The notes beneath the pieces were generated by a model. It did not search any database, was not told the origin of the DNA, and saw only the letters and a list, made by a program, of their open reading frames with translations. From contig JARUPZ010000006.1 in assembly GCA_031213475.1 (NCBI GenBank), forward strand, positions 3,129,501 through 3,193,500: a DNA stretch of 64,000 bases, given 5' to 3'. The first letter of the stretch is position 1. The number at the start of each line of letters is the position of its first letter. This document shows, in pieces, positions 35,216-46,830 of the stretch. The DNA is from Nereocystis luetkeana. Taxonomy: Eukaryota; Sar; Phaeophyceae; Laminariales; Laminariaceae. Position numbers and translations under genes: made by a program.

Positions 35216-36550
35216 TAGCATAAGATGTAATGTGGTCTTCGTGCTTTCGTTTTCGCCAGCCGGTGCATCGGAGGAGCATCTTGTGGTGGACCTCCCGTAG
35301 CCGACCGTAATCATTCTTGCTCGGGCTCCAAGTAACGCAACCGTAGAGCAACGTTTCGATCACCTCGGCTATCAGCATTCGCACCTTCAGGCGTAAGCGC
35401 ACACCCGGGCGGTCATAGATTTTCATCCTATACCGTCCGAAGCATGCCCATGCCCTCTGGAGTCGACGCGTTACCTCGACACTTCCGCCCGTCCAATCTG
35501 CGCTGATAGCCCCGCCCAGATAGACAAACTCGGTCGTTTGTGTGTACACTTGGCCGGCTGCGGTGAAGGTGAACGGCCCGTTACCCCCATCTTTCGTTTG
35601 CAGACACATTATCTCCGTCTTGACCTCCGAGACCGTCAGGCCGAAAGCGGCACATGCAGACACAATCGCGGTGGTCATCCTCTCCAGGCCGTTGGGTGAT
35701 CTCGATACTATGCCTGCATCGTCAGCATAAAGCATAGCCCACAGTGTCTGGGCCTCTTTATCATTCTCCTGCCCGTGCCCTTCACCTATTCTTCTACTTC
35801 TTCTCCTGCTTTTGTTGGAGTTGCACCAAGCTGTCCGTGATGGCTTTATCAGCAGCGAAACGTTTCTCCACCACACGCAGCACTGCTGTAAAAAACATGC
35901 AGAACAACAATGGCGCGAGCACACACCCTTGCGCGTAGGCCCTGTTTCACGTCGAACATATCTGAGCACTCGCCGTCATCCAACCGCACGCATGCTCGCA
36001 TGCCGTCGTGGAATTGGCGGATAACGGTGAGCATTCTAGGTGCCACGCCAAAGCGAGCCAAGGCAGACCACAGGAGGATTCGGTGGACGGAGTCATAGGC
36101 TTTGGTGGGGTCGACAAAGCACATGAACAGACGAATGTCCTTCTTCCTGGTTAAATCCTGCAAGCCTCGCACCACGAACATCATGTCGACCGTCAATCGT
36201 TCTGGCCTAAAGCCGCACTGCTCCTCCGGCAGGATGCCTTCCCGTTCGCAATAGTCGCTGAGTCGGCGCGCGATGACTTTGAGGAGTACTTTGCCGACAT
36301 GCGCGACAAGGGAAATGCCACGATAGTTACCACACTCCGTCCTGTCTTTCTTCTAGTGCAGCACCTTAATCGTTGCATCCTTCCATTGCTGCGGCACGAC
36401 GCCTCCCCTCCACACAGCAACGATAATCTCGTAGAAGCTTCCCAAGGTGTCCGAGTCTCCCTCGTCGGCCAGGACTTTCAGAAGTTCAGCTGGGAGACCA
36501 TCAGGCCCAACCGCCTTGCGGTTCGCCATCGCCCTGATCGCGTCTTCCAC
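35196..36550 (-). pseudogene. Reverse transcriptase of the second LINE
   Basis: Reverse transcriptase domain of the element above. A TAG near 36354 replaces a codon just before the KKDR block. One extra base near 35931 shifts the frame at 'QGLRQGCVLAP', which survives only in the shifted phase. Downstream, the frame 35969-35196 is intact through YADD and the YLGG/LLYGC blocks until the MITE. Relative to the LINE at 11500-14580 the order is the same but the sequence is well diverged, so these are two families or two old lineages. Confidence 0.85.
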
Positions 36551-36652
36551 CTCGTATCTAGACGGGACGTCGTCCAGCGGGCTGCACGAGGGCCAGACCT
36601 TGAGCTCATCGACGGTAGTCGGGTCAGGGTCGATGACTTGGTGTTTAGCTTA

Positions 36653-37109
36653 GGTGAGTAGGCTCACGGCGCAAAAAGTAACCAAATAAAAAAAAGAGGT
36701 TTCCAGTCTCCACGGGAATCGACCCCCCGCCTTCCTATCTGTAGTCCTTCTTTCTAACCTGCAGTACGGGTTGACCCTATATAAAACGTCGGACTGGTAT
36801 TTAATGATCAGTCGAGCCCACAGCTGTATTGAACTGTTTTTGAAGATCAATAGTGTTGTCAACACACGCGACACGAAGAAATTTTAGACTATCGTTCTTG
36901 AAAAACAGTTCAATACGTCAGCTGTGGGCTCGACTGATCATTACGAACCAGTCCGACGTTTTATATCAGGCCAACACGTATAGTACGTTAGAAAGAAGGA
37001 CTACAGATATGAAGCCGGGGGTTCGATTCCCGTGGAGGCTGAAAACCTGTTTTTGTAACCAGCTTTTTTTTTTTCATTTTTTTGCTTTTTGCGCCGTCAG
37101 CCTCCTCAC
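36653..37109. mobile_element. Foldback element with ~200 bp inverted arms
   Basis: Left arm 36653-36848 and right arm 36893-37109 are inverted repeats of each other with small differences, separated by about 44 bases. Ends read 'ggtgagtaggctcac' and '...gtcagcctcctcacc'. The right arm contains GGTTCGATTCC at 37020-37030, a perfect match to the tRNA/pol III B-box consensus. The left arm has a one-base-short version on the - strand. No complete tRNA can be folded around it. It lies at the 5' edge of the LINE copy. Confidence 0.85.
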
Positions 37110-39789
37110 CACAACAAGTAGTACTCGGAGTAACTTTTACGATTCTACTCGTTTTAAACTATATTCAACGTTGTTGGGTGTGTTGATTGTCTTGTTTTCG
37201 TGCACGCTAGTGTTCCTGTTATATTATTGGCCGTTTTTTAACTTGTGGTTTACTCACGATGGGTATATATAATACAAAATAAATCCGTCGTACAAAATGC
37301 ACAACAGTGTATAAAGTATGTTTTGGTTTGTGCATTTCATCTACCAAATCACTTCTGTGTGTGCTGTTGCTTCTGTTCATGTTGTACTACGTTTTCGATT
37401 ATATCATTGTTGGTGTATTTGATATTTCCTACATTTAGGATATCAGATCATTTAATGTGTGTCCTGTCGGAGTTGCTCTAAATTGTGTGCATGTTGGAAT
37501 TTATCATGAAATGGGTGTGCTTTCTGTTGGTGCTGTTTTAAATGTTGTACATTAAAAAATATATTTAATATGTGTGCTTCTAGTCCTGCGTTAAATTTGA
37601 ACATTTGTTCGAAGTATTTAATATGTATGCTGTTGGTGCTGTTATTGTTTTGTGCATTTCATATAATATTTTTGTTTTTTAATTTGTGTGCTGTTAATAA
37701 TAATGCTGTTTCAAATTTATCTCATTTCGGGTGACATAGAAGCGAATCTTCCATTTTTTGTTCGACCTATTCAGCGTGCTCCATTCCACACTCGTCAATT
37801 GGCCCTTTGTGCCTGTATCTTACTTGTGTTAGCCCCCCCCCCCCCTCGCTTTTTATCCATTGAATGTCGTAAGCGGGCCCGATCAAGAAGGCAGAGCACA
37901 GACAGGCAAAGACCCCATGGGCGAGCATGTGCATCGTCCGCTCTCAGCAGTTCAGCAAGAGGGACGAGACCGGCGGTACACTGCAATATGCGCCGTCGAC
38001 TTTCGACCTTTCAACCTGTCTGGTACTCCTGCCTTTCGTTGGTACCTCGACGGCTCCTGGCCCCCGTACGTGAAAGAGATAATACACCACACAAATATCA
38101 ACCACCATAAGAACAACTCGTGCGCCTAAGTGGATTCTACCATCACGTCGAAGCCAGCCGAGCAATAGACATCTGTCGAAGCGGTGGGGTTAAAGGGCCC
38201 CTGGATAGGCATTCCAGTACGACGCAACAACAAGCACGAACAACAGCGAGTACTTCACGGTGAATTTCTCCTGGATCCCGCCCGTTTGAGGTTGAATGGG
38301 ACATGTGACGTCCTGCACGAAGGAGGTACTCCCGGAACTGACATGCCAATGACATCCAACCATCACCTCCACTAGTGAAAGTGTGGTCTATGTGTGTGGC
38401 ATTTCGTCCCCATCAATGCGTATTTGTTTCGCTGCCTTTAGCAGTATTTCGTCACGTTTGATTGCTCACAACGATGCCGGGGTAAGTGAAAGCAAGCTTA
38501 ACGATGGGTTCTTCTTGACAAAGAGCGGGTTTCGTGGAATAGCATAGGTTATGTCGCAAGGGGTAGAAATAAACGATTCAAGTGTTTCACTTTTTCGATT
38601 TGGTAAGAGCCTGGAGTGCATTTTGGTTCGGGCAGAATCCTTCATCGTGTTGCTATTGACGTGTCCACCTCTGCTGCGTCTGTATTGGTGATGTACAATG
38701 GGAAATAAACCAACACGTATGATGGTTGCGTTGTTGGTACATCCAAGAATTGTCGATGCTGATGCAGGTGTTTGTTTGCCTCCCACTCACCAGGTATCGT
38801 TTGTTAGGCCGTTTGCAACTCATGTTTACGGTACTGTTTCCGCACCCGTCATATTAGCATTGCTTCGGGGTTGACGCCACCGCTGCACTCGCCCGACGCC
38901 GACCGATGCGGGAAGTGTTGTTTGAGGTTACAACTGGTGCTTTCCATGTTATCGTGGGAGAAGAGAATTGCAACCCAAGCAGCATCTACGTCGTCGCCAC
39001 AGTTATCAACGTCGCAACATGATTAACGCTTTCAAGAACATACAAGTTGGTACCTTGATCTTCCCCGGGCATCGGATGAACTCGTCGGTTCAGTGGGCAA
39101 CGGTTGACGGTGGATCTTTCAATCTAGGACATAGGTAGGACATGCAACAACCGTGATGGTCGGGAGCTCGTGACCAAGTGGGCCTTCATGTTGGGGAGCA
39201 GGAGCGACAGCGTGTGCAACTATACGGAGTTGAAGGCAGTTCGGTAGGAGCTGGAACAGGTGACCATGCTCTTAAATTTCATCCGTCGCAACGACACGAG
39301 GTCGGAGGAAAGTTGTTGAGTTGTGTTTTAGATCATGTAACGACGATGCTGTAGTAGGTTCAGCCGTCATCTGCCACCACCGAGCTGATGCGACAGACGA
39401 AGACCAAAAACCGACTTCTGGAAAATTGACGAAGTAGCGCCAACTCGCCGAGGTTGATTTGTTTCAAAACACCTTATAGGTTTAGGTTGCCCTCAGGTCC
39501 CCAGTCTGCAACATTTCCAACAGTATCCCCTCGTTGATTCGGTTTTTCATTCTTGGGTGGCTGCGTGTCTGAGTTTTGAAGTCCTATCTTCTTGCTGTTA
39601 ACTGCAGTATGGACGACAAACTGTACTTGTGTTTTTGAGGCTTTTGCTTTTTCTGCGGGGCACTCAGGCTTCACGTGCTAATAAGCAATTTCTCCAGAGG
39701 TGATTGTGCGTCACCCCTGTCCCCGCCTGTACTTTAGGTTGTCGTCTAAGCACTGACTATGTAAAGTACCCAAATGTCCCCCACCGTGC
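37110..39789. other. AT-rich then mixed sequence, no recognised gene
   Basis: 37160-37740 is AT-rich with repeated 'gtgtgctgttg.tgctgtt'-like phrases about every 60-120 bases. A stretch at 37830-38130 has overlapping frames in three phases. Around 38880-39310 short protein-like pieces occur (VLFEVTTGAFHVIVGEENCN), but stops break every frame. Nothing could be assigned. Confidence 0.3.
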
Positions 39790-40610
39790 GTCATTGCTTT
39801 TGTAATTGTTCACAGGTGGGCGTCGTCGCACGCGATGCTCCAGCGTGTGTCCGGGCTGTCCAAACCTCTGTAGATACACTTCCACCGGTACGCGCAGAAC
39901 CGTGCAATGTTCTCAAACGAGTGGCGAGCGGTGCTGCAGTAGATTATCGGCGTCCTCGACGAAGCTGATATGTCGTCTACGAAGATCCAGAGGGGCATCA
40001 CGCCCTCGCAGTCCAGGCCATTAAGACTTTCCGCATCTTGCACTCGTCCGTGACTGCTTCCACCCGAGACATTCGTCTTGTCTACCCTTGGAATGATGTC
40101 ACGACGGAGATCACAACCCGATCAGCTGGACAGGCTGCACAACTGTTTAATGAGGACGCGGTTGATAGTACTGTTGGCGGCTATGGTCAGCAGGGGTCGT
40201 GGTCGCAAGGGGTCTTGGTTCTGCCAAGAAGAAACCTGAAGGGATCGACCTCGAGCTCGATCCCCAGTTAAAGTCTTGCCGTAAGGCCGTGTGCTCGAAC
40301 GGCGGCGCAGCACTTCAACACTACTTGGGCGAGGTCGTGGAGGCGCAACTCGACTACTCTGACGCGTCCTCGAAGGTAGTGCAGCCCGGGAGGGGGGGGG
40401 GCGGGCGGCAGGCGGGGGGGGGTATTTTACCGCCGTCGACCCTGGGCGCAGGTCCGGGAGCGAACGGTAGCGGAGATAAAATGTCGAAAGGTGCCCCATC
40501 GCTCTTTTCCATGGGAGGCAGGGGTGGGAGTAGGTTGAGAAGGCGAATCGACGGCGCCTTCCCGGGCCCGCCCCTGATGCCTGCGCTGAGTAGGATGGAC
40601 AGGATTTGAT
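39790..40610 (+). pseudogene. Possible decayed coding region, GC-rich
   Basis: A + strand frame open from 39972 to 40271 reads EDPEGHHALAVQAIKTFRIL, then HSSVTASTRDIRLVYPWNDV and AGQAAQLFNEDAVDSTVGGY. A second frame, 40199-40609, reads EGIDLELDPQLKSCRKAVCS, then HYLGEVVEAQLDYSDAS and a Gly-rich low-complexity end. Two - strand frames are also open across 40122-40860. The region has few stops in several phases because it is GC-rich, so strand and reality are uncertain. No family was recognised. Confidence 0.3.
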
Positions 40611-40860
40611 TATCCAAGAGCCAGGTGGCTTTCCGGCCAGACACCCCCGCCTGCGATATCGATGAGACACGGAAAGATACGGGAACAACGAGAGTTGACG
40701 GAGTAAATTTAGGAAAGTATGACAACCTCAATTTTTCGATCATTGATTTCTGTGAGTCGTAGGCCACCGGCGGGCTCGACAAGTCGGGGAATGTTATCGT
40801 TTCTCCCCCCTGGCCGCATGTTGGCTTCGTAACACGGCTGCACGCCGGTATTAATGCCAC

Positions 40861-42791
40861 CAGTTACCAAGCAAGGGGCATATTTCTCCATTGAAACTGT
40901 TCATGACTGACCTCCGTGCAAAGACGTCCCCCAACACGGTCGACCATACTTTTTTTGCTCTGGCGTGACAGGCACTTTATTCCCGGGCGGTGGCAGGCAT
41001 TGAGGGAGTAGTATATTTTGAGGGACAAGAAAAAAAGCAAATTACTCGGCGTCAGTTGCAGCCGATACTGTTGCGGCTGGCATCAAAGATGATTCGGCGA
41101 CTGCGGTCTTGTGCCAGAATAACGATGGTGAAGGAGTGTGTTCTTTTAGTTTTGAGTTTCTTGATTTTTTCTCGTGCTGTTGTGTTTTTCCTATTGCTGA
41201 TACATTTCTTCCCGGTGGCGGTTCGACTTTTCCGCAGTGGAGACACTACACATACCAAGTAGATAGGCTAGTTTTCGTTGCGGTAATCGATTAGGTGTTC
41301 ACTGAGTATGCATGCTTCACCCGAAACGGATTTCCCTTCGATTTAGGTGTTTTCTGTTGGCGTCTACGGTCTCTATCACACTGTTGCCACCGAATGACTA
41401 CGTCGATAACAACCGTTTCACGGGTTACGTGTTAGTTCACCACCCGGGATGAGACAAAACATGCCAGGTGTGATGTTTGTCCGTTCCTGTCTCCAAAATG
41501 TTTATTTGTACATGTACTGGAGGTTAAAATATCAACTAAAGCGCATCCGATCTCTCTATTGAAATCCCAAGCGACGTATGCATATCGTAGTGCATGCCTC
41601 GGATTATGATGTAGGGGCGTGTATCTCCCTTGTTCCGTCGAGCAGTCCCATATATTCTTCGCCGTCGTCTACCGGTGTGCCCCCACATTTTTACTCCTAC
41701 TGCTCCACTGTTACCCACCTCCTCCATACTCCACGCCAGTCCCATCTCATCCCGTTGGCGTCAAGTTCGACTCCCACGCCGCCATGATAACGAAACATAC
41801 CCCAGCTTCCAGTCCCATTCCCATCCCAAGTGAGAAGCACGTGGGCATTTCCCGTTCCCATCTCAACGGGAGGCAAACATTTGAGAATGGGATGCCCATT
41901 CCCCTCACAATTTAGTACAAAACTCTAAGCGCTTTCGGCGAGCGAGAGACGCGACCGTCCTGTCCCGCACGGGGCTCATCTGACACGACAGCCCTTGTCT
42001 TTCCGGAAGCACTATACATATTGGAAGAATTGTTTGGTACTTATACATGGCACGTTATCGTAACTCCATGGAACATGGTTTGAACGTGTTTTCAGTTTTC
42101 AAACGTTCGTGCGCACTGTGTCTTACAAAAAACAATGAAGTTCTTTTGAAAATGGGGGTAAACCCGTTAACACGGCGTTGTATTTCAAATGGATTCTTCC
42201 CATAACCTCGGCAGCATGAACGAGGTGACCTATCCCTGATAATTGAAGATCATGCACCACGGTTGCATGCTCTGCAAGGATACAAATTGCCAACCTATGA
42301 GCAAGCGGACGAAATGGGCGGCCCACCACTTCCCCACACACCGCAAAATTTGTCAGGTGACAACAGTTTCAACGCTTGACAGACAGCCTATTAGTCTTGA
42401 CATGCCACGACTGACCCTTAACGACAACCGGTGTGTTTTAGTGCGGATCAAGTGGCCCTACACCCTCGACATCGCACGGTTTTGCCGTGTTTGACATGAA
42501 TGACTCCTGACATTTTTTATTCCCAGCGTTATATATATACTAACCGGGCTTATTTTAGCTTCAAAGCTCCGATAGGTTTTCTCTGTCGCATGGTTGGGCT
42601 AAGCTGGATAGCGATGCGAGGTTTTATGCAGAATGTACGGGAAACACACGCGTCCCCGACCTCGTAGTGCACCTACCTTGTGTTTGTAGAAGTCAAGAGC
42701 ATCGCGTATGGAAAATACCTTCAAAAATAGGAAGTTATATCCCCGATCCAAGAGTCGGTCTGCAGTGAGTTTTTGTTTAATCTAGCTTCAA
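40861..42791. other. No recognised gene
   Basis: Short frames only. Nothing repeat-like was seen. Confidence 0.3.
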
Positions 42792-42951
42792 CTCGGTCTC
42801 TTTTTTGTGCTAGGAAGTCAGTATCGGCGTGTCCCGCTGTGTGGCTGTACACACCCTCGTCTACGCAGAGGCCTCGGTCTCTTTTTTATGCTAGGAAGTC
42901 AGTATCGGCGTGTCCCGCTGTGTCGCTGTACACACCCTCGTCTACGCAGAG
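42792..42951. repeat. 81 bp tandem duplication
   Basis: Two adjacent units start at 42792 and 42873 with 'ctcggtctctttttt' and run through 'gtcagtatcggcgtgtcccg' to 'cctcgtctacgcagag'. They differ at only a few positions, so the duplication is recent compared with other repeats here. Confidence 0.93.
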
Positions 42952-45900
42952 AGAGGCCAGAGACACAATTAATTTCGTGTGCGTGTGTCACAGAAACACC
43001 AGCTAGCTGCAAACTACGACAAGCATTGAAAGAAGTAGTTCGTCCCGTGTATTCAAGCGTTCGCGGTTGCCTGCCGCAGCAGAGAAACCTCATATATGTA
43101 TGCGCTGTATGTTGAGCACACCATGCGCGGTACTCTTTGCGTATCACCGGGCAGACTGCTGCAGTCCCGTTTAGGGGGACACACCACTGAAATTTCTAGT
43201 TGTTTGTCCCCAAACGGGAGTGCGGTCCCAAAAGTCTTTGAATCACTGGACATGGTGGTGATCAACAGTAACACTCCTTTGAGATCCGAAATTCATGTCC
43301 ATGATAGTACTTACCAAAAAGAAATTTACTGAGCGAAATCGTCGGACAGACCAGTACCACCAAAGTGAAAAAAAAAAAAAACGATTTCATGTACAAATTT
43401 CAACGAACTGGCCCCTAGGACAACACCCCGAGAAATAAAGTCTCACATAATATTCCCCATGTATGTACATATATTGCAGGATCGGCTCCAACGCATCTGT
43501 CTGCATTTAGGTTTCGACATAATATGTGTTTCTGCTTATTTTGAACCTTAGACTGCAGTACAACTGTTGTTTAAGTTACTACCTTTCCAGATCCAAACGC
43601 GGGAAAACCTATTTGTCTGGGTCAGGCTGAAGATCCTCGTATCAGATCGTCACCTGTTCTTGACATGACATGTGTTTCTCCATTCGTGTACCTCGCTTCT
43701 CTGAACGGGTGGAAATTTCACGAATAAAAAAACGTTTCAATCAAGTCATCCCCTGAAGCAAACATCCAATCGCGCCTATTTCCCAGGTGAACACGTTATT
43801 TTCACTCGACTCCCTATTGTTGCTGTGTACATTTAGTTTTATCTTTTGGGTGAACAGTCCACTGCACTTGCCGGATATATATCGGAGGTCTCGTCGTCTG
43901 AAATAGATCGGTCCCGCTACCCAAGGTATAGCCATCGGACTCCACGGGGTTCGGATTCCAGGCGATGTCGGACGTGACTCGAGAGAGTTTGGTACCCATA
44001 GGTGTCAGGATGAAAATTAATAATCTGGGGATTCCACATATGGTACATACTATGATTGTGTGTTGCCTTGAAAAGTGGGACAAACCAAACAAAGCTAATT
44101 ATCCAGTTTCTTTCGGTAGAATCAGTATGGCTATCCGAAGCGTACTAACGGTTACCCTCCGGTCAGAGAAGGAACAGTGCCTAAGCCAGATTTTCCTTGG
44201 GAACGAAGCAAAATGTGTATTTTGGTCTTGATTGCGGCGGCCTTACCACCTTTACCTGCCAACGAGGAAAAGTTGAGACCGGATGGCCGCGTAACTCTCG
44301 ACATTACTCGCTTGGATATACGATGCAATCCAGTTCACGGAGTACCGGAGCAAACCGTGTATTGACTACTGGTTAAAACCGTAGATAAACCACGCTATCA
44401 AAATACAAATACATGTGGTAAATACAGCAGTTAACAGGGCAACGGGCGGGACAAACTACACCCATACCTTGTTGTGCATGGGTTTCTTATGGAAACGAAT
44501 ATATCCCTGTGAATAGCGGTCAGGGGTTGACGCGTATGATTACGGTGGTTTAGACGAGTTTCTTGCCGTTCAGGCGACAGCACCTTAAGCGGACGCGAGC
44601 ACGCTGAGGAATACGTCAAGTAACAACACGTGAGCGGTTTTGCAACAAATACAGAAGACATCGAGTTAGAGTGAGGGATTAGCAACCAAGATCTGTATGT
44701 CGTGGTTGTAGAATATGGTTGACGCCAATGAAAGAGAATCCTGGGTTTTCAGCTTTTGTTATCATTTTCGTGAGCCCAAATCATCACTACCCTTCATGAG
44801 AACGTAGCGTTTCCTCGGCAAGAATCTTCGACGACGACCATTGTGCCATGCTCCCTTGCGTGAAATAAACAGTTTACCTGGGTTTTGGCGAGCTATTATT
44901 TCTACTGGCTCGAAACTCAAAATATTCACGAAAACACCGTGTGGGTCGTTGGTTGTCGCCCACAACTGCCGTCTCGTGCACCCGAGGCCCCCACAGACCC
45001 CATCATGAGCGCTCCTCAGTTTCACCAGCTGAACGTGAAGTACAAACAAACGTTCAGTTGGCGGTCACCATATATATGTCTCTTTTAGTGCACCCTAAAC
45101 TCCATCCAATTTTGACCACTAGCGTACATCATAGTCGATTGATTATAGTCGAGGTGTGCGCCTTTGTTGACACCTGCGGGGATCAATATCTAGACACAGA
45201 GAACCTGCTGTGATGAGATAGTTAACTTGTCAACGTGGTTCTCCGGTAAGTACGAACCAGCCGACGCTGTAAACCCAGCGTGTTGAACTAGCGAATTGTA
45301 TGTTTATGTTCCAGAGATTAGAGCGACCGGAAACCCGGGGGCCACGAGACGCTTGGGTGTCAGCGTGGCCTTAATCACGCAGCCATTAGGTCATCCAAGA
45401 TGTGGGATCTACCTCTAACCCTTACACCCACAGCTTCACATTAAATGTGTAGCTGGACAGCATATGTACATTGTCCCATCGTTTCGTAGACAGCCTGCAT
45501 CTCAACTATACTCCCTCTAACAAGGGTGTAATGGGGTGGTTTCGGCCAGTTTGGTTGTGTCGGGTTTCTTGTAGTATACTATTCTAAAAATTGCAATCCC
45601 AACACTCAAAACCTAATTCCTGCTGAAACAAAAAAAATGACTTATTCAGCCTGGGTATGCTCAAGCCGGGTATTAATCTTCGTCTGTTTGTCGGCAAGCG
45701 GCGCAAGGTCGGTTGTATCTCTGTAACCAATCGCCTCCTCATATATGTCGGTTTCAAATCATTTGAGAATAAAAAAAAAAACGAAGTATCGCGAACACGC
45801 TGTCAGTGACTACTCCTCATTCATCAACGCTTTATGGCCGGGTACCATTTCTGTGCGCGGAGCCTATACACCTGTCAAACAGTCCACCCACTCAGCCTAA

Positions 45901-46475
45901 CACGAAAAGAACGAGAATCGACCTAGGAATATTGGCGGGCCAATATACCTTTCCACGAGTCCGCATGAACTTTCTTGTCTAGAAGGGTGATGATGTGGGT
46001 GCCCTCCAGACCCTGACAAAAGGCTCCCAGGGCGACTTGCTACTGGCTGTATGGGTGGGTGGATTTTTTCTTGGCGTTAGTTAATGGATCCATCGGCTAC
46101 AACTGCTGGATATGGAGGGGATAGATTGATGTCAGGTAGTACAGTCGACCGTATAAACCTCTATGTTGTAGAAGACGATGTTGACGATGCAGTACAGTAC
46201 TCGTTATTTTGCTTGTTTCGCATGGGTTGATAATTGGTGGGGAAGAAACCAATGTATATATACATTATATACCTGGTATATATTTTATATTTATATATAT
46301 ATACATATATTGAATTGCAGGACGTTGGAAATCTGAAGCCTTAAACACCTGCGAAGTATCGATTTCGAACGTTGTCGAGCCGGATGTCAGCGGGTAGAGT
46401 GAACGGGTTAATAATATGAAAGATAGAAACACTGGTAGGACTGAAACTAACTGGTTTACTCGAATATTCAAAGCC
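42952..46475. other. No recognised gene
   Basis: Nothing convincing. A - strand segment at about 44877-45010 (TTNDPHGVFVNILSFEPVEI, followed by a 'cccag|gtaaac' donor-like site) could be a single exon, but it is isolated. A TACCTGGTA palindrome in an AT-rich tract is at 46270-46278. Confidence 0.25.
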
Positions 46476-46830
46476 ATTAAAGGTACAACTATTATTCGTA
46501 ATGAGTCATTAGGGGGATGAACGTATAACTGTGCGAGCTTTCCTTAAGGCCATCATCACTCATAGGTGGCGTGTTGCCGGTAGTTCGTTCTCGATTTCAA
46601 AAAGTCATTGATCGTAAAGATGAAGATACTGATGTTATCTTTCCGCATACTATGTATAAAATTAAAGGTACAACTATTAACAATATCTCTTGAGCGGGGT
46701 GGTCGTAAAACGGTGCGAGCTTTCCTTATGGTCATCACCACCCATAGGTGGCGCGTTTCGGGTAGTTCGTTTGCGATTTGAAAACGTCATTGATCGTAAA
46801 GATGAAGATACTTATGTTGTATTCCCGCAT
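46476..46830. repeat. ~185 bp tandem duplication
   Basis: Two units start at 46476 and 46661 with 'attaaaggtacaactatta'. They share 'gtgcgagctttcctta.ggtc', 'cccataggtggcg' and 'gtcattgatcgtaaagatga', and end at '...cccgcat' (46648 and 46830). Identity is roughly 80-85% by eye. Confidence 0.9.

Larger units (their letters stand above)
34140..36650 (-). mobile_element. LINE (second family), broken, with nested MITE
   Basis: A - strand non-LTR element. From its 5' edge at about 36650 it shows: a short LNTK motif; a DAIRAMANRKAVGPDGLPAE segment (about 36480-36545); QQWKDATIKVLH (about 36353-36390); [20 protein letters not shown] and [14 protein letters not shown] (about 36080-36220); the catalytic YADD at 35718-35729; post-RT YLGG and LLYGCVTW; and a C-terminal RRRRLLFAGFVTRM...RKWH region to about 34600. 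Its 3' untranslated region is T-rich and runs to an AACAAC-type end near 34140. It appears truncated at 36650, next to the foldback element. Several lesions inactivate it. Confidence 0.88.

Noticed and set aside
37019..37045. tRNA gene at the B-box match
   Set aside because: The sequence upstream gives no acceptor stem pairing with 'ggaggct', no D-arm and no A-box in register. Only the T-loop motif is present.
39810..40043. Minus-strand FVDD as a Copia-type RT motif
   Set aside because: Surrounding residues do not fit the RT pattern and no other retrotransposon block is near.
40122..40860. Two long minus-strand frames of 188 and 168 codons
   Set aside because: They overlap each other and a + strand frame in a GC-rich stretch, and are Pro/Arg-rich translations of G-runs. 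No motif decides between them.
44877..45049. Possible Calx-beta-like exon on the - strand
   Set aside because: NDPHGVFV resembles part of that domain, but one short segment with no neighbours is not enough.
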